Source: CAYGTK01 sp964352775 (GTDB taxonomy: Bacteria > Bacteroidota > Bacteroidia > Chitinophagales > CAIOSU01). Taken from it: DNA of 64,000 bases. A model generated the notes under the pieces. That model was given only the letters and a program-made list of their open reading frames with translations, was not told the DNA's origin and did not search any database. The stretch lies in contig CAYGTK010000004.1 in assembly GCA_964352775.1 (NCBI GenBank), positions 1-64,000 on the forward strand. Direction: 5' to 3'. Shown piece after piece: positions 9,070 to 18,291 of this stretch. Each line of letters opens with the position of its first letter. The stretch's first letter is position 1. Made by a program: the position numbers and the translations under genes.

Positions 9070-11120
9070 CGGCGACTATGCGCTCCGTTCAAAGCGTTGT
9101 TCCACTCGCGTTCAGTCTTGATGATCTCGAACTCTACTCGGCGGTTTATCCAACGATCTTCTTCGGTTTTCTCTTCCTTAATTATCGGTCGTGAACTTCC
9201 GTAGCCTATCGCCTGGACCCTATCGGTAGATATTCCACCATTTTGTTCCAAGTATTTCTTGATAGCATCGGCGCGCTTTTGAGAAAGTGTTAAGTTTTGT
9301 TCCGCTATACCTTCACTATCCGTGTGGCCAGAAATGATCAACTTATAGTCAGGATTATCAACCATAAAGTCGAGCAACTTATCTAAGTCGGGCCGCATCT
9401 GTGGCAATATTTCTGAGCTGTTCGATGCAAATTCAACACTAGCGAATTCTATCCGCTTAAAGTCGATAGAAGGTGTACGCACATTCAATATAGTATCACC
9501 GTTCAAGTTTATCTCTTGCTCAATTCGGAAGAAATCTTCCCCCTGAATAATTAGCAAATATCTATTGTTGTCTATCAAGTCAAACTCAAAAGAACCATCA
9601 GGGCGGATATAACGTGGTGCTACTTCAATACCATTATCTACATCAATAATAGATACAATACCTTGATATGGCTGTCCACTTACCGAGTCCGTTAACGAAC
9701 CCATGAATTTGGTTATCGCCATTGGCTGCCCTTCCATTGGTAGTGGGAATGAGAACAAGTCTAGGTTGCTCATCTGGTCCATTTCCGACCGAGCGTAGAA
9801 TATGTATTCTGATGCAGCATCAATGGCAAAGTAATACTCATCGCCCTTACCATTAACTAGTGGGCCAATATTCCTAGGTTCCGTCCAGCCGTTAGGCACT
9901 TTGTACGTCTTAAAAATATCTACGAAACCGAAATTGAGTATCTGGCTGTTACTGCTGAAGTACATTACATTGTGCACGGGATGGAAGAATGGACTTAACT
10001 CTGCCTCACGGGTATTTATTACTGGACCCATATTTTCCGCAGGCATCCATTTACCGTTCTTTCCTTTTGCTGTGTAATAAATATCAGTAGATCCGAATCC
10101 TCCATTACGGTCGGAAACAAAGAATATAGTGTCCTCTGAGTGTGATAGCGATGGTTGCGAATCCCAATCAGGGCCATTAACATTAACCCCAAGGTTAGTT
10201 ACATCTCCCCAGGTACCATCATCTTTTCTAGTAGCTTGAAAAATATCACAATTACCATAGCTGTCAGGTGAGTTACAACGTACAAAATACAAAGTATTGC
10301 CATCGCGAGTTAAGCATGGCGAACCTTCGTTGTAAGGTGAATTTATTTCTCCCTCAAAAGCACGAGCTGTATCCCAAGTGGTAAAATCCAAGTACTTAGA
10401 ATAGTACAAGTCTTCATTATAAGCCTCTTCTCCACCAAAACGTGTTCTATTTCGTTTACTGGAGAACATCATTACATCATTAAGAATACTAAGCGATGGT
10501 CCGTAATCTTCGTAAATAGAATTCACTTCACCACCCATATTCACCAATACCCCTCTTGGCGGACGAACGGTATCTATCTGCTGGCGGTAATCCACCAGTT
10601 CATAGTAATACTTAATGGGTACGTAATAATCTTTATCCAACGAAGTAAGATCATCGTAATACTGCCAAATGTATTTGATGTCGCTTTCTTTATGCTTAAG
10701 CACCATGCGATACACTGCCTTAGCTTTGGCTAATTGATCTGTCTTTTCAAATGCTTGACCTAGCTGCCAAAGTAGTTCAGAGTCTCTATTGAAATTTTCT
10801 ATCCCAAACTGACTAACGTAATTGATCATCAACGGAATAGCTTCGGAATAATTCTTATCCTCTACCAGCTTGTTGATGAGTTTCAGTTGCTTTGGATCTT
10901 CAAAGTACGGAGTACTATTAAGGTTTTTAAAGCTTACCGGAAGGGCCATAAATTGGTCAGACTTCCGCTTCTTCAGTTTCGAAGGCGAAATAAGATATTT
11001 GTCTTTCTTGTTCTTACCTTTTTCATTGGTTTGAGCAGAAAGCGGCATGGCCAGCCATAATAATATGCCTAGCACCAAGCCTACCTTGGTTAACAAGCTA
11101 TGCATGTGTGTGTATTTCAT
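9066..11120 (-). CDS. OmpA-family protein with TPR-like and PD40 propeller domains
   Basis: An envelope protein of 684 residues. A signal peptide ends near PLSAQ. A helical region at about 60-170 resembles tetratricopeptide repeats, followed by WD40-like PD40 strands (LTRDGNTLYFVRC, IFFVSDRNGGFGSTDIYY, MYFSSNSQILNFG) forming a propeller at about 190-450. A small beta domain comes next, then a C-terminal OmpA peptidoglycan-binding domain with ISGHTDSEG and LSQKRADAIKKYL. This architecture is common in Bacteroidota and includes T9SS-associated proteins such as PorE-like ones; assignment to T9SS here is inference. It probably anchors an outer-membrane assembly to the wall. Confidence 0.85.
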   Translation of the reverse strand: MKYTHMHSLLTKVGLVLGILLWLAMPLSAQTNEKGKNKKDKYLISPSKLKKRKSDQFMALPVSFKNLNSTPYFEDPKQLKLINKLVEDKNYSEAIPLMINYVSQFGIENFNRDSELLWQLGQAFEKTDQLAKAKAVYRMVLKHKESDIKYIWQYYDDLTSLDKDYYVPIKYYYELVDYRQQIDTVRPPRGVLVNMGGEVNSIYEDYGPSLSILNDVMMFSSKRNRTRFGGEEAYNEDLYYSKYLDFTTWDTARAFEGEINSPYNEGSPCLTRDGNTLYFVRCNSPDSYGNCDIFQATRKDDGTWGDVTNLGVNVNGPDWDSQPSLSHSEDTIFFVSDRNGGFGSTDIYYTAKGKNGKWMPAENMGPVINTREAELSPFFHPVHNVMYFSSNSQILNFGFVDIFKTYKVPNGWTEPRNIGPLVNGKGDEYYFAIDAASEYIFYARSEMDQMSNLDLFSFPLPMEGQPMAITKFMGSLTDSVSGQPYQGIVSIIDVDNGIEVAPRYIRPDGSFEFDLIDNNRYLLIIQGEDFFRIEQEINLNGDTILNVRTPSIDFKRIEFASVEFASNSSEILPQMRPDLDKLLDFMVDNPDYKLIISGHTDSEGIAEQNLTLSQKRADAIKKYLEQNGGISTDRVQAIGYGSSRPIIKEEKTEEDRWINRRVEFEIIKTEREWNNALNGAHSRR

Positions 11121-11208
11121 GTCGGTTCTCGATTATACGTATTGTAAACCGAAAGGTTGTTTTACCCGTTAAACACCAAAATAATTGGCGATATTCGGAA
11201 AATGGCTG

Positions 11209-11216
11209 CAAAGCTA
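11209..11216 (-). promoter_or_regulatory. -7 box TAGCTTTG for the OmpA-family gene
   Basis: An exact TAnnTTTG match on the minus strand, about 88 nt before the start of the OmpA-family gene. It lies in the divergent intergenic region shared with the first esterase. The leader would be long compared with neighbours. Confidence 0.4.
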
Positions 11217-11245
11217 CATCATTTAATATACGGAACATTAACGAA

Positions 11246-12394
11246 ATGATAAAAAGACTAGTATTTACAATTGGTTTATTAACCAGCTCATTCTTATTAG
11301 CTGAGGCACAATCAGGCAGCTTAACACACGACGGAGAATCACGTACTTACATATACAACCTGCCTCCTGGGCATGATGCTTCAGGTAGCTATCCTTTAGT
11401 GCTTAACCTGCATGGGTTCGGATCTAATAACCTTCAACAGCGCTTCTATTCTGAAATGAATACAGAGTCTGATGCTAATGGCTTTATAGTGGTATACCCA
11501 TTAGGTTTGGCCCCCAATGGCTTAGATAATGCGTGGAATAGCGGCTGGGGTACTGGTGTAGACGATATTGGTTTTTTAGATAAATTGATAGATGAGTTCA
11601 TAAACAACTTTGGCGCAAACCCAGACAGGGTATACTCCACAGGCATGTCTAACGGCGGTTTTATGAGTTACACTTTGGCTTGCGAATTGGAAGATAAAAT
11701 AGCAGCTATTGCTTCAGTTACGGGAAGTATGTCGGTTACTACATTTAATACTTGCAACCCAACGCGTGCCATGCCTGTAATGCAAATACATGGCACCAAT
11801 GACCTTACCGTTCCTTATATAGGAAATTCTACCATGACCCATGTAGACACCATAATGGCTTACTGGGCAGGCAACAATAACAGCCCTACTACGCCTACGG
11901 TAGAAGCTGTGCCCAATACTGTGTTAGAAGACAGCACAACTTCTGAAATATACACTTACGGCTATGGCGATGATTCTACCCAAGTAATACTCTATAAAGT
12001 AACTGATGGAGGTCATACTTGGCCAGGTGCTTTCGACCTGTTAGGTATTCGCACTAGTCAAGACTTCAGGGCTTCTGCCGTTATTTGGGAATTCTTTGAT
12101 GAATACGACATCAACGGTAAGCGTGATAAAACAGTTACTAGCATTAGAAACGAAAGACCTGAAGTTCAAGTAAATGCTTACCCAAATCCTTTCCAAGAAA
12201 GTTTGACCTTAACCAATGTGTCTGCACAGGCAACAATTAGCATAGTAGACATTAATGGTAAAGTGCTTATTCAAGAAGATGTTGTTAGTGGAAGCATCCA
12301 CCTTAATACAGCAGAATTGGCTACGGGCACCTATTTCTTAACTATTGACAGCAAAGAGGGCTCAAGTATTCAAAAAGTCGCAAAAGCTTATTGA
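11246..12394 (+). CDS. Secreted PHB-depolymerase/feruloyl-esterase-like hydrolase, T9SS cargo (copy 1)
   Basis: An alpha/beta hydrolase of the LpqC/CE1-like group, cutting polyester or carbohydrate esters. The open frame extends upstream to 11108, but the ATG at 11246 starts directly at a signal peptide ending in LLAEAQ. The oxyanion motif is LNLHGFG, the nucleophile elbow is GMSNGG, the acid is in HGTNDLTVP and the His is in DGGHTWPG. The C-terminal 75 residues form a type A T9SS sorting domain (AYPNPFQESLTLTN to IQKVAKAY). It is followed after 90 nt by a close paralogue in the same direction, so the pair arose by tandem duplication. The substrate is unknown. Confidence 0.87.
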   Translation: MIKRLVFTIGLLTSSFLLAEAQSGSLTHDGESRTYIYNLPPGHDASGSYPLVLNLHGFGSNNLQQRFYSEMNTESDANGFIVVYPLGLAPNGLDNAWNSGWGTGVDDIGFLDKLIDEFINNFGANPDRVYSTGMSNGGFMSYTLACELEDKIAAIASVTGSMSVTTFNTCNPTRAMPVMQIHGTNDLTVPYIGNSTMTHVDTIMAYWAGNNNSPTTPTVEAVPNTVLEDSTTSEIYTYGYGDDSTQVILYKVTDGGHTWPGAFDLLGIRTSQDFRASAVIWEFFDEYDINGKRDKTVTSIRNERPEVQVNAYPNPFQESLTLTNVSAQATISIVDINGKVLIQEDVVSGSIHLNTAELATGTYFLTIDSKEGSSIQKVAKAY

Positions 12395-12484
12395 TCAAGC
12401 ATTAATGATGGTGTTTTTCGGTAATTTGTAATAAAGCGCGATATTCGTTCTATTCATTTTTGAATATCATTTAGCTCTTTACAC

Positions 12485-13630
12485 ATGAGATCATCCATCC
12501 TCGTTGCCCTATTTATAGGTGCATTCTCTTTTTTACAAGCGCAAATACAGTCTGGAACGTTGACCCATGATGGGGAAGTACGCGACTATTTCTTCTACTT
12601 ACCTAGCGATCATAATAGCACGGATAAATATCCGCTAGTGCTTAACTTACATGGGCGTGGTTCTAATGCTGGGCAGCAGCAATTTTTGACAGATATGAAC
12701 GCTGTAGCAGAAGCCAATGGCTTTATCACCGTTAACCCCGATGCAATAAGTAATGAATGGAACCTGCTAGTTGGCCTTGGTGGGGTAGATGATGTTGGTT
12801 TCCTATCTGCATTGATAGATAAGTTCGTAGCCGACTTTGGTGCCGACCCGAATAGAGTATATTCTGCAGGAATGTCTTTGGGTGGGTTTATGAGTCATAC
12901 CCTAGCTTGCGAGATAACCGATAAAGTAGCCGCCATTGCCTCCGTAACTGGGTCTATGGCAGCACCTGTATTTAGTAATTGTACCCCTACACGCCCAATA
13001 CCTGTAATGCAAATGCATGGCACTGCAGATTCTGTAGTTCAATATACTGGTGCGCCAGAGTATGCCCCTATTGAAGATGTAGTGGCTTTTTGGGTGGGTC
13101 ATAATAATTGCCCTACCACTCCTGAAATAGCATCCGTTCCTGATAATGATATGACCGATTCTACGACTGCCATGAAGTCTACTTACTCTTGGGGTGACGA
13201 TTCGTCTCAAGTTATCTTTTACCGAATTGAAGATGGTGGCCACACTTGGCCAGGAGGATTAACACTATTGCTTCCAGGAATTGGCTTTACCAATCAAGAT
13301 TATGTAGCCTCAGAAGTTATCTGGGATTTTTTCGACGAATACGACATCAACGGTAAGCGCGACAAAACAGCCACCAGCATTAAAAGCTTAAGACCTGCAA
13401 CCGAAGTATTAGCTTTTCCCAACCCTTTTAATGAAAGTCTTAAATTATCTGCTGTAGAACAAGGCGCTACCATTAGGATAACAGATATTAACGGACTTAT
13501 AGTACTTCAGGAAGTTAGCTCTAACAGCAACACTAGATTGAACACAGCTAACCTAGCTAGTGGTACTTACTTCCTTACTATTGAGGGCAATAATGGCACG
13601 AGCATTCAAAAGATTGTGAAGGCCAATTAA
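12485..13630 (+). CDS. Secreted PHB-depolymerase/feruloyl-esterase-like hydrolase, T9SS cargo (copy 2)
   Basis: Paralogue of the preceding gene over its full 381 residues, sharing blocks such as SGTLTHDGE, PLVLNLHG, FFDEYDINGKRDKT and the sorting domain. The signal peptide ends near FLQAQ. The catalytic set is intact: GMSLGG (Ser), HGTADSVV (Asp region) and DGGHTWPG (His). It differs from copy 1 in the substrate-facing loops, for example around residues 80-100 and 240-255. This suggests a changed specificity rather than simple redundancy. A -7-like box (GCTCTTTA) ends 3 nt before the ATG. Confidence 0.87.
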   Translation: MRSSILVALFIGAFSFLQAQIQSGTLTHDGEVRDYFFYLPSDHNSTDKYPLVLNLHGRGSNAGQQQFLTDMNAVAEANGFITVNPDAISNEWNLLVGLGGVDDVGFLSALIDKFVADFGADPNRVYSAGMSLGGFMSHTLACEITDKVAAIASVTGSMAAPVFSNCTPTRPIPVMQMHGTADSVVQYTGAPEYAPIEDVVAFWVGHNNCPTTPEIASVPDNDMTDSTTAMKSTYSWGDDSSQVIFYRIEDGGHTWPGGLTLLLPGIGFTNQDYVASEVIWDFFDEYDINGKRDKTATSIKSLRPATEVLAFPNPFNESLKLSAVEQGATIRITDINGLIVLQEVSSNSNTRLNTANLASGTYFLTIEGNNGTSIQKIVKAN

Positions 13631-13632
13631 GC

Positions 13633-15540
13633 TTACTGCTTCACCACACTTTCTTGCAAAATGATGTTCAGGCCGCTATCCATTATCAGCAGTTCGTAAT
13701 TGCCTTGAGCTAATGGGTCTATAGAGAAGGCGAATCTGTTCGTTCCTTTTTTTACTCTATCGCTTAGCAAGGTCTTTACCAGTTTCCCCTGCATATCATA
13801 TATCTGGAAAGTCAGTTTATCCTCATTCTGCAACTCGAACTCTACCGTAAATCGTTCCACAAATGGATTGGGGAATGTTTTGATGGTAGGGGTTTTTGAA
13901 GCAGAAGGTTCTTCAATTGCTACTGGATAACCTTCTACGGGGCTTTCTACTTCCGCTACAAAAGCCAGATTAAATCTAGGCCGCCCTACTTGTCCTTGAA
14001 TTGTGCGCCTTGCGCCAAACATAGCTGCCATCCATACTTTTCCTGGCTCATTGTACTTACGTTGCGTGCCTGAGTAATCGCCCCATCGCTCATTATTTCC
14101 ACTAAGTATGTTGATGAAGGTCTCTCCCTCTTTCAAGGTCTTCCGCTCCGAATACTCAAATCCGCCTTGATGAAATACAGCTGATATACCTGCGGCAGAG
14201 TCTATCGAAGTATGGTTGAAAGTGATCATAGCTTGATCATCGCCACCAAGACCTGTGTAGGAAATATTGGGGTAACCAAAATCCATACTGTAATCACCTA
14301 TCACATTTGTCTTTACTATCGGGGTGTTCTCTATATCCAGAATATAACCATGATACACGCCTGCCCTGTTGCTATCTGGTAATACAGAGTTTCCAACGAA
14401 GTGTAAGATACCGCTCTCTAGATAACCGCCTAACACACGAGAATCGTTGGTTTGTAGGCGGTTTGCAGTAGTAGGTTGAATTCCATCAGGAGCAAGACCG
14501 TACGGGGTTGTGGCTACATGCGCACTAATGTTTAAACTGAAAGGATTAGCCGCTAAATTGTTAGGCACTTCCATCATGAATATAGTATCGTTCGACGCAT
14601 CGAAGTTCCGGTTACTCAACAAATACATATTCGGGCCATAAGTACCCGAACCGCCTTGAATAGGGCATAGGTTTCGGATGGGTTTGCCGTTCCACCGCAC
14701 ATCGTTCCAAACTTTGGTGTCTAGGTTTCCGCCTGTATAGCCGTCTTCTTTGTCAATTTGCCAAATGTAGCTTTCCTTGAACAAAAATTTCCAGCTATCA
14801 GAAGTATTTACCGTGTCGTTTATCAGTGCATTAACTGTAATGAACAACTCATCGTCAGAAATGGCTACGATCGGGTAATCTGACCACACCCCATCATTCA
14901 ATGGATTACCTGAAAGCGCATAGATATTCCAAGGATCCATAGGGTCGTTAGTGGTAGAGAAGCTAACGATTATGTTACTAGTGGAATCATTGTTGCCACT
15001 CAAGTAGATCATGATGAATTTATCCTCATTAGGATCATAGATCAACTTAGGGTCGTACATGTTTTGGGGCAAGTTCAGCGAAGCAGCAAAATCTTCTAAG
15101 CTGATCATCATGTACAAACTGTCTTCATCCATATCGTAAAATTGGATGTTGGAATTAACTACAGAGATAAGCTTGTTCCCATTTGAAATAGCTACATCAT
15201 TATCGCAAGGCACGCTACCATCCCAAGGGTTAGTCTCAAAGCCTTGCAAGTAGTTCAATTCTGGGGCATCACCCAATACGGCTATGCCGCCCGTTTTGGC
15301 TGTTCCGTTCTTAGGCTTCAGCTTAGCTTTTTCACGTAGCAAGAATGATCGGTAGGAGTTACCTCCAGGAAAAGCCGCTTCTAGGTTAACCACTTCTGGT
15401 GCCCATTTTTGCTGAATGGTACTTGGGTTTACCGTAGCTGCTTTAGCATAGCTTATTAGTGGGGTAACCTTGTTGCTACCTTGTGCAAATACCAAGTTAG
15501 CTGCTAATAAAAGCAGTACTATCAATACATTAGTTCTCAT
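13633..15540 (-). CDS. T9SS-secreted protein of unknown function
   Basis: A 635-residue secreted protein. A signal peptide (about 1-19) ends in NLVFAQ. The large central part has regularly spaced strand motifs (DPKLIYDPNEDKFIMIY, DYPIVAISDDELFITVN, NRNFDASNDTIFMMEVP) that look propeller-like. A type A sorting domain begins at FPNPFVERF and ends in LQESVVKQ. No catalytic signature is recognised. It starts only 3 nt after the uvrB stop on the same strand, so it may be co-transcribed with uvrB, although no functional link is evident. Confidence 0.75.
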   Translation of the reverse strand: MRTNVLIVLLLLAANLVFAQGSNKVTPLISYAKAATVNPSTIQQKWAPEVVNLEAAFPGGNSYRSFLLREKAKLKPKNGTAKTGGIAVLGDAPELNYLQGFETNPWDGSVPCDNDVAISNGNKLISVVNSNIQFYDMDEDSLYMMISLEDFAASLNLPQNMYDPKLIYDPNEDKFIMIYLSGNNDSTSNIIVSFSTTNDPMDPWNIYALSGNPLNDGVWSDYPIVAISDDELFITVNALINDTVNTSDSWKFLFKESYIWQIDKEDGYTGGNLDTKVWNDVRWNGKPIRNLCPIQGGSGTYGPNMYLLSNRNFDASNDTIFMMEVPNNLAANPFSLNISAHVATTPYGLAPDGIQPTTANRLQTNDSRVLGGYLESGILHFVGNSVLPDSNRAGVYHGYILDIENTPIVKTNVIGDYSMDFGYPNISYTGLGGDDQAMITFNHTSIDSAAGISAVFHQGGFEYSERKTLKEGETFINILSGNNERWGDYSGTQRKYNEPGKVWMAAMFGARRTIQGQVGRPRFNLAFVAEVESPVEGYPVAIEEPSASKTPTIKTFPNPFVERFTVEFELQNEDKLTFQIYDMQGKLVKTLLSDRVKKGTNRFAFSIDPLAQGNYELLIMDSGLNIILQESVVKQ

Positions 15541-15543
15541 TAT

Positions 15544-17580
15544 CTATGCCTTTTCTTTGAACTTATCTTCAAATATAGCCTGTATTTCATAGAGCTCGTC
15601 GCGCAGGCGGGCTGCTTCTAAAAAGTCGAGTTCTTTTGCGGCTTTCTTCATTTTGCTGTCGGTGGTCTTTATTAGCTTTTCCATTTGCTGGCGGTTCATA
15701 TACTGTATCACCGGGTCGGCCACTAGGCTTATGGTTTCTTCCTCTTCTATATAACTGCCGCTTACCTTTCTAATATCCAGCACGGCAGTTTGTTTCATTA
15801 TCTGCTCTTTGGTTCTTGTTATCGTGGTAGGTGTTATGTTATGAAGTTCATTGTATTTCAATTGCTTTTCACGCCGTCTGTCGGTTTCGTCCATGGTACG
15901 CCGCATTGAATTTGTGATCTTATCAGCATACATTATCACCAGTCCGTTCACATTACGTGCTGCCCTACCAGCTATCTGCGTAAGCGACCGTTCAGAACGT
16001 AGGAAACCTTCCTTATCAGCGTCTAATATGGCTACCAACGATACCTCTGGAAGGTCTAGCCCTTCTCGAAGTAGATTCACCCCTACTAACACATCGAATT
16101 TACCCAATCGCAAGTCGCGAAGAATTTCTACGCGCTCCAATGTATCTACCTCTGAGTGGATGTATCGGCTACGGATATTTATCCGCTGCATGAACTTCTG
16201 CAGTTCTTCAGACATGCGCTTGGTAAGTGTGGTTACCAATACCCTTTCATCAGCTTTTATGCGCAGATCTATTTCTTCCAATAGATCATCTATTTGGTTC
16301 TGGCTCGGGCGCACATCTATTATAGGGTCAAGCAAGCCCGTTGGGCGTACTACCTGCTCTACTACTACACCATCGCACATTTCTAATTCCTTATCCCCTG
16401 GCGTGGCACTTACAAATACTGTCCGCTGCATAAAATCCTCAAACTCTTGATAATTGAGCGGGCGGTTATCTAGTGCCGAGGGTAATCGGAAACCGTACTC
16501 CACTAAGTTGGTTTTTCTAGCACGGTCGCCACCATACATTGCGCCTACTTGCGATAGAGTAACATGGCTTTCATCTATCACCATCAAAAAATCATCTGGA
16601 AAATAATCTAATAAACAGAAAGGGCGGTCGCCAGGGTTTCGCCTGTCTAAGTAGCGCGAGTAATTCTCAATACCCGAACAGTAACCCAACTCACGTATCA
16701 TCTCTACATCAAAGGTTATCCGTTCTTCCAGTCGCTTAGCTTCCAGATACTTTCCTATCTCTTTAAAGTAATCTACTTGCCTATTCTTCTCATCTACTAT
16801 TTCGTCCAACACTATTCGCAGTTGATCTTTGGGGGCAATGTATAAGTTGGCTGGAAAAATGGCCACATCGGTCATTGGCGCTATCTTTTTACCATTGGTT
16901 GGGTCAAAACTCTCTATTTCTTCTATCTCGTCGCCCCAAAAAGTAACCCGATAAGCATAATCAGCATACGGCAAATTAATATCTACCGTATCCCCTTTTA
17001 CTCGAAAAGTACCATTCCCGAATTCCGCTTCTGTTCTAGAATATAAGGCATCTACCAATTGATGAAGCAAGCCGTTTCGGCTAATTGTTTGCCCAACTGA
17101 TAGCCGTGTGGTGTGGTTTTGATACTCTATTGGGTTACCAATACCGTATATACATGATACTGATGCAACCACTATAACATCCCTACGGCCAGATAGCAAG
17201 GCAGAAGAAGCACTTAACCTTAGCTTTTCTACCTCTTCATTGATCGAAAGGTCTTTCTCGATATACGTGTTAGATGTTGGGAGATAAGCCTCTGGCTGAT
17301 AATAATCATAGTACGATACAAAATACTCTACCGAGTTATTGGGGAAGAACTGCTTGAACTCGCCGTATAACTGGGCTACAAGTGTTTTATTATGACTTAG
17401 CACCAGTGTTGGGCGCTGTACTTCTTGTATCACATTGGCCATGGTAAAGGTCTTTCCAGACCCCGTTACCCCTAATAGTGTTTGAAACCTATCGCCATTA
17501 TTAACGCCCTCTACTAACTCTTTTATAGCTGTAGGCTGGTCGCCCGTAGGCTTGTAGTCTGATGTTAGCTCGAACTTCAT
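15544..17580 (-). CDS. uvrB: Excinuclease ABC subunit B
   Basis: The damage-verifying helicase-like subunit of nucleotide excision repair. Its 678 residues match UvrB. Visible are Walker A GVTGSGKTFTMANV near residue 38, the beta-hairpin region YYDYYQPEAYLPTSNTYIEKD, the conserved EYGFRLPSALDNRP and FVSATPGDKELE, helicase motif VI RAARNVNG, and a C-terminal UVR motif (KAAKELDFLEAARLRDEL) that contacts UvrC. It is divergent from the DUF5606 gene at 17640, with 59 bp between their start codons. Confidence 0.98.
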   Translation of the reverse strand: MKFELTSDYKPTGDQPTAIKELVEGVNNGDRFQTLLGVTGSGKTFTMANVIQEVQRPTLVLSHNKTLVAQLYGEFKQFFPNNSVEYFVSYYDYYQPEAYLPTSNTYIEKDLSINEEVEKLRLSASSALLSGRRDVIVVASVSCIYGIGNPIEYQNHTTRLSVGQTISRNGLLHQLVDALYSRTEAEFGNGTFRVKGDTVDINLPYADYAYRVTFWGDEIEEIESFDPTNGKKIAPMTDVAIFPANLYIAPKDQLRIVLDEIVDEKNRQVDYFKEIGKYLEAKRLEERITFDVEMIRELGYCSGIENYSRYLDRRNPGDRPFCLLDYFPDDFLMVIDESHVTLSQVGAMYGGDRARKTNLVEYGFRLPSALDNRPLNYQEFEDFMQRTVFVSATPGDKELEMCDGVVVEQVVRPTGLLDPIIDVRPSQNQIDDLLEEIDLRIKADERVLVTTLTKRMSEELQKFMQRINIRSRYIHSEVDTLERVEILRDLRLGKFDVLVGVNLLREGLDLPEVSLVAILDADKEGFLRSERSLTQIAGRAARNVNGLVIMYADKITNSMRRTMDETDRRREKQLKYNELHNITPTTITRTKEQIMKQTAVLDIRKVSGSYIEEEETISLVADPVIQYMNRQQMEKLIKTTDSKMKKAAKELDFLEAARLRDELYEIQAIFEDKFKEKA

Positions 17581-17639
17581 GCAGTTATGCTCATAAAATT
17601 ATTAGTAATTTCGCAACCCAAATAGATAAAGATAACTAC

Positions 17640-18173
17640 ATGGATCTTAAAGAAATAGTTTCAGTAAGTAACTTACCAGGGCTACACAAAGTAGTAGCAC
17701 AACGGAATGACGGGTTGATAGTTCAACAATTAGGTGAAGAGCGTTCTAAGTTCGCATCAAGCCGCTCGCACATGTTCACACCATTGGATGGTATTACTAT
17801 TTATACCGAAGATGATAGCGCTACGCTAAGCGATGTACTTTGGACTATGAAACAACTAAGCGAGACTAACACACCACCCAATGGCAAAAAGGCCAGTAGT
17901 GCTGAGTTGAGCGAGTATTTCCGCAAAGTTCTTCCTGACTATGATGAAGAGCGCGTATACGTTAGCGACATTAAAAAGCTGCTAAAATGGTACGAGTTAC
18001 TTGACGCACACGGTTTAATAACAGAGCCTGTTGCAGAAGAAGAAACCGCTACGGAGGTTACTGAAGAAAAGGCAGAAGAGAAAGCTGAAGCAGAAGAGCC
18101 GAAAGAGGAAAAAAAGAAACCGGCCAAGAAAAAAGCTAAGAAAGCCAAAAAGGAAGAACCTAAAGACAAATAA
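17640..18173 (+). CDS. DUF5606-family protein with Lys/Glu-rich tail
   Basis: A cytoplasmic protein of 177 residues, conserved in Bacteroidota and of unknown function. The open frame runs back to 17562, but the ATG at 17640 gives the conserved N-terminus MDLKEIVSVSNLPGLHKV and avoids overlapping the divergent uvrB. The first 125 residues are a compact domain (QRNDGLIVQQL, SRSHMFTPLDGITIYT, RVYVSDIKKLLKWYELL). The last 45 are a low-complexity run of Glu, Lys and Ala, a highly charged tail of the kind often seen on nucleic-acid or ribosome-associated proteins. That last point is inference. Confidence 0.75.
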   Translation: MDLKEIVSVSNLPGLHKVVAQRNDGLIVQQLGEERSKFASSRSHMFTPLDGITIYTEDDSATLSDVLWTMKQLSETNTPPNGKKASSAELSEYFRKVLPDYDEERVYVSDIKKLLKWYELLDAHGLITEPVAEEETATEVTEEKAEEKAEAEEPKEEKKKPAKKKAKKAKKEEPKDK

Positions 18174-18227
18174 TAACAACCATTTCTATATATAATTAGC
18201 TCTACGGTACTGCTAATGTTGAGATAT

Positions 18228-18250
18228 TGTTATTATCAATAACATTTTTC
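18228..18250 (+). terminator. Probable terminator after the DUF5606 gene
   Basis: TGTTATT and AATAACA form a 7-bp stem around a 3-nt loop, followed directly by TTTTTC. A second small inverted pair (ATTAGC/GCTAAT, 18195-18217) precedes it. The stem is A/T-rich, so strength is doubtful. Confidence 0.4.
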
Positions 18251-18291
18251 TTAATTTTAGCAGTTCGTAAATCAAAGAAACCAAATTACAC

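Noticed and set aside
15851..16450. A 199-codon open frame on the plus strand inside uvrB
   Set aside because: It is the exact antisense of highly conserved uvrB codons, is Ser/Arg/Thr-rich without any motif, and has no promoter or spacing that suggests a gene.
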